A stretch of DNA of 64,000 bases from Desulfobacillus sp041396245 (GTDB lineage Bacteria > Pseudomonadota > Gammaproteobacteria > Burkholderiales > Rhodocyclaceae), in assembly GCA_041396245.1 (NCBI GenBank), contig JAWKYW010000002.1, forward strand, positions 1-64,000, given 5' to 3'. Positions 50,168 through 58,767 of the stretch are shown here, in pieces; within the stretch, counting starts at the first letter, position 1, and each line of letters opens with the position of its first letter. The notes under the pieces are model-generated. The model ran no database searches. It saw only the letters and a list, made by a program, of their open reading frames with translations, and was not told the DNA's origin. A program made the translations under genes and the position numbers.

Positions 50168-53029
50168 TCAGTTCAATCCGGCCAGCATGCCTTGCGCCTT
50201 GGCCTGCTGTTCGGCGTTGCCCTCCTTGGACACTTCGTTCAACAGCTCACGCGCGCCTTCCTTGTCGCCCATTTCCTCATAGGCTTTGGCCAATTCCAGC
50301 TTGGTCGCGACTTCGTCACCAGCCTGCTCGGCCGCGGCGGGAGTCGATCCGCCCAGGTCCAGGTCGATGGAACCAAGATCAAGGTCGGGGGCCGACTGGG
50401 AGGCCGGTTCCGATGTGGTCGGCGCCCCGATATTGAAATCGAAGTCGATTTCATTCCCGCCGGCAATGGTCTTTTCCATGTCGATCATCTCGACATCGGC
50501 CGCTGCCGGCGACGCAACATCGGGCGCGCCGAGATCGAGGTCGAAGTGCAGCCCTTCGTCGGCCGAACTGGCGGGTTCATCGAGTTTGAGGTCGAGCGCA
50601 AGGTCGGAGGCGGGAGATTGGGCCGCCTTGTTCATGTCCATGACCATGGTCGCTTCGGGATTGTAATCAGGCTGCTTGTTCTCCTCGGGGCTGGCATCGA
50701 GACCAAGATCGAAATCCAGTCCCGCAGGCTCCTCCGCCTTCGCCGGCTGGGCCGGTGGCGCGGATGCCCCGGGCGCTGGCGCCGTTGTGGTCGGCGGAGA
50801 GCCCAGGTCAAGATCGAAGTCGAGCATGGGCGCTTCGACAGGCGCTTCGGCAGGTGTCTCGACGGGTTTCTCGGCGGCAGCTTGAGCCGGCGGTGGCAGA
50901 ACCACCGTCGATGCGCCGTTTTCCACCGCTGCCGAAATCTGGCTCAGTTCTCCCGGCATGGTCCAGGTATCGCGAAGCGGCTTGTTGCCGGCAGGCATGA
51001 TGACCGTCGTATCGGTATTGACCGACTGCTTTTCACCGGCAGCATTGCCGCCGTAGAGCGGGTTGGCCGGATCGAGCTTCAGGCCCATCGCGGCAGCCTT
51101 TTCCCAGTCACCACCAACCCCGCCCGTCTGGGCATAGAGGTCGCTTGCCAGGGTTTCGAACTGCTTGTTGTTCTTGCGGCCGGCATAGATTTCCAGCAGC
51201 TTGACATGGATGGCCGTACGGGTCGGGTCGGTCTTCAGTGCATCGAGCAGGATTTCCTCAGCCTGCGCGTCACGGCCGTAAGCCATGTAAACATCGGCTT
51301 CGGCAACCGGATCGACGCCTTCGTCGGCATCGATGGCACTGATGGAGGCCTGGCTGAAGTCGGTCGCCATCGAACTGCCGGTGGTGTCGACACTCTGGCC
51401 CCCGGTGGCCCCGAAGACGGAATTGGCCGTCAGGTTGGCCGTGGTGGTTGGCGGGGCCTCGCCAGCCTCAAGTTGTTTTTTTTTCTGGCGCTGGCGGTAG
51501 GCGATCAAGCCCAGCAAGCCCAGCACGAGGATGCCGCCGCCAAGGATGGCTGGATTGCCCATCAACTCATCCAGGAGATCGGGCTCCGGTGGCGGAGGAG
51601 GCGGGGCCGCTTTCCTGGGAGCGGGCTTGGGTGCCTGCGCCGGCTTGGGTGTGACAGCGGGCTTGGCTACCGTGGCCGGCTTCGCCGCTTCGGCCGGCTT
51701 TTCGCTTTCTGCCGGCTTGGACGCCATTGCGGTTTCCGCCGCTTTGGCAGGTTCCGCCGGCTTCCCGGCCGGCTTCTCGGCAACCGCCACCGCAGGGACG
51801 ACCGGTGCCGCCGCAGGAACCTTGTCCGGCGTGGCGGACGCAGCCCCCTTCGCTTCAGCCTTCTTTTGCAGTTCGGCGAGACTCCGGTTCTTCAGTTCGA
51901 CAAGTTGCTGAAGTTCCGTGAGGTTCTTTTCCAGTTCCGCCTGGCGCGACTGGGCCTCCTTGAGCGCCTTCTCCTTGGCGACCAGATCCTCTTCGAGCGC
52001 AGCAATCCTGCCCTGGGCGGCGCGAGCATCCTTGGTGGCCTCTGCCTTGGAGACCTTCAACTGGTCCTTGCCCTCGACCGGCGCCGGGGCCTTCTCCTCG
52101 ACCTTCGCCTCGATCTTGCCGGTTGCCGCCTGCGAGGCGGCCTCTTCCTTCGCCACTTCCGCGCCGGCTGCAGCCGATGCCAGCTTCTGTCGATAGGCGT
52201 TGAAATCGGCGGTATGAACCGAGATGGTTTTGCGCGCATCGCCGGCATCCACGGCCGCAACGGCAGCACGATCCGGAATGTTCAGAATCTTGCCTGCCTT
52301 GAGGCGATGCATGTTGTCGCCGATGAAGGCTTCCTTGTTGCTGCGGAAAATAGCGACCAGCATCTGATCGAGGCTGACCCCGTCGTACTGGGTCTCTGCG
52401 GCGATCTTGCGCAGATAATCGCCCTTCTTGACCTCGCGGCCCCGGGATTCTTCTGTGGCCGGACCGGCTTCCTTGGCCTCCTTGACCGGCTGCTTTCCTG
52501 CCGCAGGAGACACACTGCTCACCTCCGGTTGCCTGGGTGGCGACACCGGCGATGTTTTTGCCGCACCCTCCTCGATCGGGGATGCAACAGGCTTGCTCGC
52601 CAGCACCTCTGGCGCAGGATCCAGCAGGAAGGTGTACTCGCGCACCAAACGGCCGGCAGTCCAACTCAGTTCGATCAGCAGGTCGAGGAAGGGCTCGTTG
52701 ATCGGACGTTCGGTCTTCAGCCGGATGGCCGGTTGGCCGCCCGTCCGCTTGTCAATCACCAGGTTCATGCCGGACAAGGCAGGAACGAACTCGATGCCGG
52801 CCTGCCTGAAGGCGTCGTGGGACGCCAGGCGAGCCGAGAGCGAGGAGAGTTCTTCGCGCGAGGCCGTCAACTCGATTTCGGCGTGCAGCGGTTGCCCCAA
52901 TGCCGAGAGCACCGTGATTCTGCCCAGCCCCGCCGCATTCGCAGCAGTCGGCAAAACGGCCAATACCGCTGCCAATGCGGCGACGGCGGATGTCCTAAAC
53001 AGGCGTTTCAGGAAATTTTTTATATGCAC
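50168..53029 (-). CDS. fimV: FimV/HubP-family polar landmark protein
   Basis: A 953-residue inner-membrane protein that organises the cell pole and type IV pili in relatives. Signal peptide to about residue 32; FimV N-terminal domain (about 33-130, AGLGRITVLSALGQPLHAEIEL); LysM-like peptidoglycan-binding domain (about 197-255); coiled coil (about 333-391); Ala/Lys/Pro-rich linker; single membrane segment (about 491-512); a long acidic cytoplasmic part with repeated LDFDLDLG-type stretches; C-terminal TPR-like FimV domain (KLELAKAYEEMGDKEGARELLNEV). Preceded by an AT-rich region with two inverted repeats. Confidence 0.93.
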   Translation of the reverse strand: MHIKNFLKRLFRTSAVAALAAVLAVLPTAANAAGLGRITVLSALGQPLHAEIELTASREELSSLSARLASHDAFRQAGIEFVPALSGMNLVIDKRTGGQPAIRLKTERPINEPFLDLLIELSWTAGRLVREYTFLLDPAPEVLASKPVASPIEEGAAKTSPVSPPRQPEVSSVSPAAGKQPVKEAKEAGPATEESRGREVKKGDYLRKIAAETQYDGVSLDQMLVAIFRSNKEAFIGDNMHRLKAGKILNIPDRAAVAAVDAGDARKTISVHTADFNAYRQKLASAAAGAEVAKEEAASQAATGKIEAKVEEKAPAPVEGKDQLKVSKAEATKDARAAQGRIAALEEDLVAKEKALKEAQSRQAELEKNLTELQQLVELKNRSLAELQKKAEAKGAASATPDKVPAAAPVVPAVAVAEKPAGKPAEPAKAAETAMASKPAESEKPAEAAKPATVAKPAVTPKPAQAPKPAPRKAAPPPPPPEPDLLDELMGNPAILGGGILVLGLLGLIAYRQRQKKKQLEAGEAPPTTTANLTANSVFGATGGQSVDTTGSSMATDFSQASISAIDADEGVDPVAEADVYMAYGRDAQAEEILLDALKTDPTRTAIHVKLLEIYAGRKNNKQFETLASDLYAQTGGVGGDWEKAAAMGLKLDPANPLYGGNAAGEKQSVNTDTTVIMPAGNKPLRDTWTMPGELSQISAAVENGASTVVLPPPAQAAAEKPVETPAEAPVEAPMLDFDLDLGSPPTTTAPAPGASAPPAQPAKAEEPAGLDFDLGLDASPEENKQPDYNPEATMVMDMNKAAQSPASDLALDLKLDEPASSADEGLHFDLDLGAPDVASPAAADVEMIDMEKTIAGGNEIDFDFNIGAPTTSEPASQSAPDLDLGSIDLDLGGSTPAAAEQAGDEVATKLELAKAYEEMGDKEGARELLNEVSKEGNAEQQAKAQGMLAGLN

Positions 53030-53067
53030 CGCGTCCCCCTCGCGGAGAGTTTCCGAACAAGTAACAT

Positions 53068-53096
53068 AACATCATGATGTTAGCTATGCAAGCTAA
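53068..53096 (-). promoter_or_regulatory. Overlapping inverted repeats upstream of fimV
   Basis: A perfect 14-base palindrome AACATCATGATGTT (53068-53081) overlaps a second inverted repeat TTAGCT-ATGCA-AGCTAA (53080-53096) about 40-65 bases before the fimV ATG, in locally AT-rich DNA. Such dyads often bind dimeric regulators; which one is unknown. Confidence 0.4.
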
Positions 53097-53292
53097 ACTT
53101 CATTATTACATTTTGGCAAAAGCCGGCAGGAAATCAAGCGGTTTCTCCATCCGAGTACCCCCCTGACATGCCGGCTGCTGCATGAATGTTGTTTTGAGAA
53201 AGCAGTCCGGAGAAGGAAAGGCCGTTGTCTGCCTGCGCGAGTGTGTTGCCGGAACGAAAAGCAGATAAGCGAATCCGCTTCGATCCTGCACT

Positions 53293-54402
53293 TCAATCCT
53301 CCAGCAAAATCCGCAGCATGCGGCGCAACGGCTCCGCTGCGCCCCAAAGCAATTGGTCGCCACAGGTAAACGCCCCCAGATAGTGCGGGCCCATGTTGAG
53401 CTTGCGCAGCCGCCCCACCGGTACCGACAGGGTGCCGGTCACGGCAGCCGGCGTTAACTCCCGAATGGTGATGTCACGGTGGTTCGGCACCACCTTTACC
53501 CAGGCATTCGACCCGGCGATCATGCCCTCGATTTCGTCGAGCGGTACATCCTTCCTCAGCTTCAGAGTCAGGGCCTGGCTGTGGCAGCGCATGGCGCCGA
53601 CGCGCACGCAGATGCCGTCGATCGGCACCGGCTTCGCCTCACGGCCGAGGATCTTGTTGGTTTCCGCCTGTCCCTTCCACTCCTCGCGGCTCTGGCCATT
53701 GTCCAGTTCCTTGTCGATCCAGGGAATCAGGCTGCCGGCCAGCGGCACACCAAAATTCGCCGTCGGGAATTTTTCGTCGCGAAGAATGCCCGCCACCTCG
53801 CGATCGATATCGAGGATGGCGGAGGCGGACTCTTCGAGCAACCCCTTGGCCACGCGATGCACCTCGCCCATCTGGGTCAGCAACTCGCGCATGTTCTGCG
53901 CACCGGCACCGGAGGCCGCCTGATAGGTCATGGCGCTCATCCACTCGACCAGGTCGTGGCGAAACAGCTCGCCGACGGCCATCAGCATCAGGCTGACGGT
54001 GCAGTTGCCGCCGATCCAGTTGCGGCCGCCGCGCGCCAGGGCGCCCCTGATGACGTCGTGATTGACCGGATCGAGGATGATGATCGCATCATCCTTCATG
54101 CGCAACGAGGAGGCGGCGTCGATCCAGTGTCCGTTCCAGCCGGCCGCGCGCAGTTTTGGAAACACCTCGCCGCTGTAGTCGCCGCCCTGGCAGGTAATGA
54201 CGATGTCCATCGCTTTCAGCGCGGAGATGTCCGTCGCATCCGCGAGCGGCATCGCGCCGGCCTCGGCCGGCCCCTTGCCGCCGACGTTCGATGTGGTGAA
54301 GAACACCGGCTCGACCAGGGCGAAATCGCCCTCCTCGCGCATGCGCTGCATCAGCACGGAACCGACCATGCCGCGCCAGCCCACCAGTCCCACACGTTTC
54401 AT
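53293..54402 (-). CDS. asd: Aspartate-semialdehyde dehydrogenase
   Basis: A 369-residue enzyme of the aspartate pathway (Lys, Met, Thr, diaminopimelate). N-terminal VGLVGWRGMVGSVLMQRM binds NADP; the active-site cysteine is in GGNCTVSLML (about residue 135), the substrate region has YQAASGAGAQNM and the catalytic His is in VGAMRCHSQAL. It starts 12 bases after leuB. Length matches the gram-negative type. Confidence 0.97.
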   Translation of the reverse strand: MKRVGLVGWRGMVGSVLMQRMREEGDFALVEPVFFTTSNVGGKGPAEAGAMPLADATDISALKAMDIVITCQGGDYSGEVFPKLRAAGWNGHWIDAASSLRMKDDAIIILDPVNHDVIRGALARGGRNWIGGNCTVSLMLMAVGELFRHDLVEWMSAMTYQAASGAGAQNMRELLTQMGEVHRVAKGLLEESASAILDIDREVAGILRDEKFPTANFGVPLAGSLIPWIDKELDNGQSREEWKGQAETNKILGREAKPVPIDGICVRVGAMRCHSQALTLKLRKDVPLDEIEGMIAGSNAWVKVVPNHRDITIRELTPAAVTGTLSVPVGRLRKLNMGPHYLGAFTCGDQLLWGAAEPLRRMLRILLED

Positions 54403-54414
54403 TTCGATTTCCCG

Positions 54415-55500
54415 TTACGTTGTCGCTTGCAGCGCCGCGATCACCGCGTCGCCCATTTCCTTCGTGCCGACCTTCTTCATGCCCGCCTCGAAGATGTCGC
54501 CGGTGCGCAGGCCCTGCGCCAGCACTTTCTTGACCGCGTCCTCGATGCGCTGCGCCGCGGCCTCCTGGCCGAAGGTATAGCGCAGCATCATTGCCAGAGA
54601 AAGGATCGTCGCCAGCGGATTGGCGACGCCCTGGCCGGCGATGTCCGGCGCCGAACCGTGGATCGGCTCGTAGAGGCCCTTGCCCTTCTCGTCGAGCGAG
54701 GCCGAGGGCAGCATGCCGATCGAACCGGTCAGCATCGAGGCCTCGTCGGAAAGGATGTCGCCAAACAGGTTGCCCGTCACCATCACGTCGAACTGCTTGG
54801 GATTCCTCACCAGCTGCATGGCGGCGTTGTCCACCAGCATGTGCGAGAGCTCGACGTCGGGGTAGTTTTTCGCCTCTTCGCTCACCACGTCGCGCCACAG
54901 CTGGGTGCACTCCAGCACGTTCATCTTGTCGACCGAGCAGAGGCGGCGCGAGCGCTTCCTCGCTGCCTCGAAAGAGACGCGCGCGATGCGGCGGATCTCG
55001 CTCTCGGAGTAGATCATGGTGTTCACACCGACCCGCTCCTGCCCGTTTGCGCCGTTGCGCGTCTCGATGCCGCGCGGCTCGCCGAAATAAATGTCGCCGG
55101 TCAGCTCGCGCACGATGAGAATGTCGAGGCCCGCCACCACCTCCGGTTTCAGGCTGGAGGCATTGGCCAGCTCGGGGTAGAGCACCGCCGGCCGCAGGTT
55201 GGCGAACAGGCCGAGATCCTTGCGGATGCCGAGCAGGCCCCGCTCCGGGCGCTGCTCGCGCGGCAGCGCGTCGTACTGCGGACCGCCGACGGCACCGAGC
55301 AGCACCGCATCGGCTGCGCGCGCCAGCTTGCGGGTCGCCTCGGGATAGGGTTCGCCGGCGGCATCCACCGCGCAGCCGCCCAGCAGCGCCGACTCCGTTT
55401 CCAGCTTGATGCCATCCCTGCGCAGGGCTTCGATCACGCGCAAGGCCTGGCCGACAATTTCGGGGCCGATCCCATCGCCCGGCAATACACAAACTTTCAT
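54415..55500 (-). CDS. leuB: 3-isopropylmalate dehydrogenase
   Basis: A 361-residue NAD-dependent decarboxylating dehydrogenase of leucine synthesis. Start VCVLPGDGIGPEIV; ILIVRELTGDIYFGEPRG; the metal/substrate motif NLFGDILSDEASMLTGSIGMLPSASL and EPIHGSAPDIAGQGVANP are intact. leuC and leuD, often directly upstream in betaproteobacteria, are not here: the preceding gene is a small lipoprotein, then a transporter. Confidence 0.97.
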   Translation of the reverse strand: MKVCVLPGDGIGPEIVGQALRVIEALRRDGIKLETESALLGGCAVDAAGEPYPEATRKLARAADAVLLGAVGGPQYDALPREQRPERGLLGIRKDLGLFANLRPAVLYPELANASSLKPEVVAGLDILIVRELTGDIYFGEPRGIETRNGANGQERVGVNTMIYSESEIRRIARVSFEAARKRSRRLCSVDKMNVLECTQLWRDVVSEEAKNYPDVELSHMLVDNAAMQLVRNPKQFDVMVTGNLFGDILSDEASMLTGSIGMLPSASLDEKGKGLYEPIHGSAPDIAGQGVANPLATILSLAMMLRYTFGQEAAAQRIEDAVKKVLAQGLRTGDIFEAGMKKVGTKEMGDAVIAALQATT

Positions 55501-55584
55501 TCGATTCCTTTCAGTTGCAGAAGCCGTCCGCTACCCGGCATCGGCCTGTGTCAGGGCCTGACGGCAGGGCTTGGTTGGCAACCC

Positions 55585-55710
55585 TTACTTGGCAACTTTC
55601 TCCACGGCCTTGCCGCCGGCCTGGATATCCTTGCCGACGCCTTGCACCGTATTGCATCCGCTCAGGGCCACAATGGCGATTAGGGCCAACATCCAATTCA
55701 GTCGCTTCAT
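55585..55710 (-). CDS. Entericidin-type small lipoprotein
   Basis: A 41-residue protein, MKRLNWMLALIAIVALSGCN... , with a lipoprotein signal cut before Cys19 and a short mature part NTVQGVGKDIQAGGKAVEKVAK, the pattern of entericidin A/B. Entericidins are cell-envelope lipoproteins; in E. coli EcnA and EcnB form an antidote/toxin pair, but here only one gene is present. GGGGGA precedes the ATG by eight bases. In many betaproteobacteria such a gene sits between leuC and leuD, so it may mark their former position. Confidence 0.85.
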   Translation of the reverse strand: MKRLNWMLALIAIVALSGCNTVQGVGKDIQAGGKAVEKVAK

Positions 55711-55888
55711 GATCGCATCCCCCTTGATAATCGTTCAGGCCTTTCCCGTCCGGGTCATCACTGCCGCTCAGGCTGGCCCACCAGCGGCTTGCCCGGCTCT
55801 ATCGGAAAGCATTTGAATTATATCGAAACCGGACCCGCAATGCCGCAGCGCAACAGGGGTTGGGATCAGGCGTTCAGGCGCAAACCCG

Positions 55889-57028
55889 TCATGGACGGTC
55901 AGCGCGCCAGCCCCGCCAGAGGATGAGCATGCCGACCAGGGCAAAGGCGGCACTCATCGAAAAAGTCAGTTCCGGCCCCGCGGCGTCCCAGGACCAGCCG
56001 CTCAGCAGCCCGCCCAGCATGCCGCCCGCACCGAAGGAAGCGCTGCCGTAGAGTGCCTGCCCGCGCGCCTGGTGGCGGCCGGCAAACCAGCGATTTACCG
56101 CCGCCACCGCTGCGGCATGGTGGGCCCCGAAGGTCGCCGCATGCAGAACTTGCGCGAACAACACGACCGTCAGCCATTCGGCGCCCCAGCCGATCAGGAG
56201 AAAACGCAGCACTGCACAAGCGAAGCTGAACAGCAGGATGGCACGCAGCGAGAATCGGTGCAGCAGGCGCGGCAGGTATAGAAAAACGACGATCTCCGCC
56301 ACCACCCCCAGCGTCCACAGGAAGCCGACCACGGTCGTGCCATAGCCAAGGCCGACGAGATGGATCGAGTAGAAAACGTAGAGTGCGCCGTGCGCTGCCG
56401 CCATGAAGAAGCAGGCGGCGAACAGCGCGATCACTTCGCGCCGGCGCAGGATGTCGCCGATCGGCAGGCGGTCGGTCTCGTGCCGCGCCTCCCGTTTCTC
56501 CGGCAGCGCCAGCGCGCAGGCGAGAATGCCGCCCAGGATCGCCAGCGAAACCCACAGCATCGTCGACAGCGGCAGGCGGTCGAGCAGCCAGCCCAGCCCC
56601 AGCACGGCAGCGATGAAGCCGATCGACCCCCACAGGCGGATCGCGCCGTAGCGGTTGGCCTGCGCGCCGAGATGGGTGAAGGTCAGCGCTTCCACCAGCG
56701 GCAATGCGGCGCTCCAGAAAAAGGCCAGCAGCGCCATGCCGACAAAAAACCCGGCGAAGCCCTGGACGAAGAAGAAGCAGGAAAAGCCGAGCAGGCTCAT
56801 CAGCGCCGCCGTGCGCACGATGGGCGTCTTGGCGCCCAGACGGTCGGCCAGCCAGCCCCACAGGTTCGGTGCCAGCACGCGCATGACCTGCATCAGGGAC
56901 ATCAGCACGCCGATGTCCCAGGCGGTGAACTGCAGCGATTTCAGGTACAGCGTGAAATAGGGAAAGAAGGCGCCGATGAAGGCGAAATAGAAGAAGTAGT
57001 ACGCCGACAGGCGCCAGTAGGGAACCAT
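55889..57028 (-). CDS. MFS transporter (3-phenylpropionate/nucleoside symporter-like)
   Basis: A 379-residue major-facilitator protein with about 12 hydrophobic segments. LRWYYFFYFAFIGAFFPYFTLYLKSL-like start (YWRLSAYYFFYFAF), WGWLADRLGAK and RYGAIRLWGSIGFI resemble the HcaT/LacY-like MFS_1 group. Substrate cannot be told from sequence. A TTG four codons upstream is open too; the ATG at 57028 is preferred. Antecedent gene ydcH-like lies 39 bases upstream. Contains one sense copy of the CTGACTTT motif. Confidence 0.87.
   Translation of the reverse strand: MVPYWRLSAYYFFYFAFIGAFFPYFTLYLKSLQFTAWDIGVLMSLMQVMRVLAPNLWGWLADRLGAKTPIVRTAALMSLLGFSCFFFVQGFAGFFVGMALLAFFWSAALPLVEALTFTHLGAQANRYGAIRLWGSIGFIAAVLGLGWLLDRLPLSTMLWVSLAILGGILACALALPEKREARHETDRLPIGDILRRREVIALFAACFFMAAAHGALYVFYSIHLVGLGYGTTVVGFLWTLGVVAEIVVFLYLPRLLHRFSLRAILLFSFACAVLRFLLIGWGAEWLTVVLFAQVLHAATFGAHHAAAVAAVNRWFAGRHQARGQALYGSASFGAGGMLGGLLSGWSWDAAGPELTFSMSAAFALVGMLILWRGWRADRP
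55961..55969 (-). repeat. Dispersed motif CTGACTTTK, copy 10
   Basis: ACTGACTTTT inside the MFS gene, sense. Flank gccgga. Confidence 0.75.
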
Positions 57029-57067
57029 CGGGAGGAACAAGGGGCGCCGGCCGGCGCCCCGCGCGGG

Positions 57068-57313
57068 TCAGGCCTTGTGGGCGAGCAGCATGCCGTGCAA
57101 CTCGTCCTTCAGCCTCAGGCGCTGCTTCTTCATGTCCTCGAGGGCCTCGTCCGTGATCGGCTCCTCGTTCTCTTCGATGCGGCGGATGTCCTTGTTCACG
57201 TGGTGATACTCGTCGAAGAGCCGGGCAAAATGATGATTGCCGGTTTTCAGCTCGTGGATGGCGTCCTTGTACTCCGGAAATTCGTGATGCAGGTCGTGCT
57301 GCTGCAATTCCAT
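57068..57313 (-). CDS. YdcH/DUF465 family small protein
   Basis: An 81-residue helical protein, start MELQQHDLHHEFPEYKDAIHELK, followed by HHFARLFDEYHHVNKDIRRIE and a C-terminal helix LKKQRLRLKDELHGML-like (MKKQRLRLKDELHGML). This is the YdcH family, predicted coiled coil, function unknown. AAGGA lies eight bases before the ATG at 57313; the frame is open upstream without homology. It follows aroC by 22 bases. Confidence 0.9.
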   Translation of the reverse strand: MELQQHDLHHEFPEYKDAIHELKTGNHHFARLFDEYHHVNKDIRRIEENEEPITDEALEDMKKQRLRLKDELHGMLLAHKA

Positions 57314-57335
57314 GATGGGGTCCTTCAGTTGAAAA

Positions 57336-58490
57336 TCAGGCTTCGTCGGGTTCCGGGTCTTCGATGGCGGCGCCGCGCGGGCTACCGGCCTGTGGCGAGC
57401 GCGCCGCGATCTTCGGCGTCGGGCAGGCGACATCGCCGCACTGGGCGCGATGGCGCAGGGCGTGGTCGATCAGCACCAGCGCCAGCATGGCCTCGGCCAC
57501 CGGGGTGGCGCGGATGGCGACGCAGGGGTCGTGACGGCCGTGGGTTTCCACCGTGACGGGCTGGCCCTGCTTGTCGATGGAGCGGCGCGGCAGGCGGATG
57601 CTGGAGGTCGGCTTGACGGCAATGTGCACCACGACGTCCTGGCCGCTGGAAATGCCGCCCAGGGTGCCGCCGGCATTGTTCGACAGATAGCCTTCCGGCG
57701 TCAGTTCGTCGGAATGCTCGCTGCCCTTCTGCAACACGCTGTCGAAGCCGGCGCCGATCTCGACGCCCTTGACGGCGTTGATGCCCATCATGGCGTAGGC
57801 GATGTCGGCGTCGAGCCGGTCGTACACCGGCTCGCCCCAGCCCACCGGCACGTTCTCGGCCACCACGGTGACCTGGCCGCCGACCGAGTCGCCGGACTTG
57901 CGCAGCGCGTCCATGTAGCTTTCCAGCCTCGTCACGCTGTCCGGATCGGCGGCGAAGAAGGGGTTGGCGTAGACGCCCTCCCACGACTTGAACGGGATCT
58001 CGACTGGACCGAGCTGCGACAGGCAGCCGCGCACGACGATGCCGTAGCGCTCGCGCAGCCACTTGCGGGCGATGGCGCCGGCGGCCACGCGCACCGCCGT
58101 CTCGCGTGCCGAGGCGCGGCCGCCGCCGCGATAGTCGCGGATGCCGTATTTCTGCCAGTAGGTGTAGTCGGCGTGTCCCGGCCGGAAAGTTTCGGCGATG
58201 TTGCCGTAGTCCTTGCTGCGCTGGTCCTCGTTGCGGATCAGCAGCGCGATCGGCGTGCCCGTGGTGCGGCCCTCGAAGACGCCCGAGAGGATTTCGACCG
58301 TATCGGATTCCCGCCGCTGCGTGACATGGCGCGAAGTGCCGGGCTTGCGCCGGTCAAGCTCGGCCTGAATGTCCGCCGCGGCGAGCGCCAGGCCCGGCGG
58401 GCAGCCGTCGACGATGCAACCGATGGCCGGGCCGTGCGACTCGCCGAAGGAGGTGACGCAGAACAGTTTGCCAAGGGTATTGCCTGACAT
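57336..58490 (-). CDS. aroC: Chorismate synthase
   Basis: A 384-residue FMN-dependent enzyme making chorismate, precursor of aromatic amino acids and folate. Family signatures GESHGPAIGCIVDGCPPG (start), TRGGGRASARETAVRVAAGAIA-like (YRGGGRASARETAVRVAAGAIA) and SGQDVVVHIAVKPTSSI are intact. The last about 20 residues are a hydrophilic tail (RGAAIEDPEPDEA) longer than usual. Confidence 0.97.
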   Translation of the reverse strand: MSGNTLGKLFCVTSFGESHGPAIGCIVDGCPPGLALAAADIQAELDRRKPGTSRHVTQRRESDTVEILSGVFEGRTTGTPIALLIRNEDQRSKDYGNIAETFRPGHADYTYWQKYGIRDYRGGGRASARETAVRVAAGAIARKWLRERYGIVVRGCLSQLGPVEIPFKSWEGVYANPFFAADPDSVTRLESYMDALRKSGDSVGGQVTVVAENVPVGWGEPVYDRLDADIAYAMMGINAVKGVEIGAGFDSVLQKGSEHSDELTPEGYLSNNAGGTLGGISSGQDVVVHIAVKPTSSIRLPRRSIDKQGQPVTVETHGRHDPCVAIRATPVAEAMLALVLIDHALRHRAQCGDVACPTPKIAARSPQAGSPRGAAIEDPEPDEA

Positions 58491-58567
58491 GGGCTGCCGA
58501 AGTAAAACGCTGGAGTGAAATCAGCAGCGAGTTTAACATAGGGGCACCTCTTGCTTCCCAGGCATCC

Positions 58568-58723
58568 ATGAGCAAAAGTCAGTCCCGCCAGCACGGCGTC
58601 AAGGAACCGAAAAAGCCCGCCCCGGCCGCCCCCGTTCCACCACCACCGCAGCCGGCCACACGCTGGCAGCGCACCCAGCGCTATGTCTGGGACAAGGGCG
58701 GCAGCAAGGGTGGTCGCAAATAA
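58568..58723 (+). CDS. Small basic proline-rich protein, unknown
   Basis: A 51-residue protein: basic start MSKSQSRQHGVKEPKKP, a run of alanine and proline (PAPAAPVPPPPQP), then a basic end TRWQRTQRYVWDKGGSKGGRK. Very basic overall. No clear ribosome-binding site, but it is bounded by its own terminator, which supports a real gene. I recall similar short hypothetical proteins in other betaproteobacteria. Its fifth to seventh codons contain a reverse-strand copy of the CTGACTTT motif. Confidence 0.55.
   Translation: MSKSQSRQHGVKEPKKPAPAAPVPPPPQPATRWQRTQRYVWDKGGSKGGRK
58574..58582 (-). repeat. Dispersed motif CTGACTTTK, copy 11
   Basis: ACTGACTTTT at the start of the 51-residue gene, antisense. 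Flank ggcggg. Confidence 0.75.
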
Positions 58724-58749
58724 CAAGGGCCGCAGGCGCGGCCCTTGTT
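58722..58749. terminator. Bidirectional terminator
   Basis: AACAAGGGCCGC and GCGGCCCTTGTT (58722-58733 and 58738-58749) form a perfect 12-bp stem with a four-base loop between two convergent genes: it directly follows the stop of the small protein and lies 18 bases after the fadD stop. Both arms end in T-containing tails. Confidence 0.8.
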
Positions 58750-58767
58750 CACGCGGCGCGGATCAAC

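Noticed and set aside
50192..53077. 961-codon open frame opposite fimV
   Set aside because: Mirror frame of fimV; the product is Arg/Leu/Gly-rich and without domain features.
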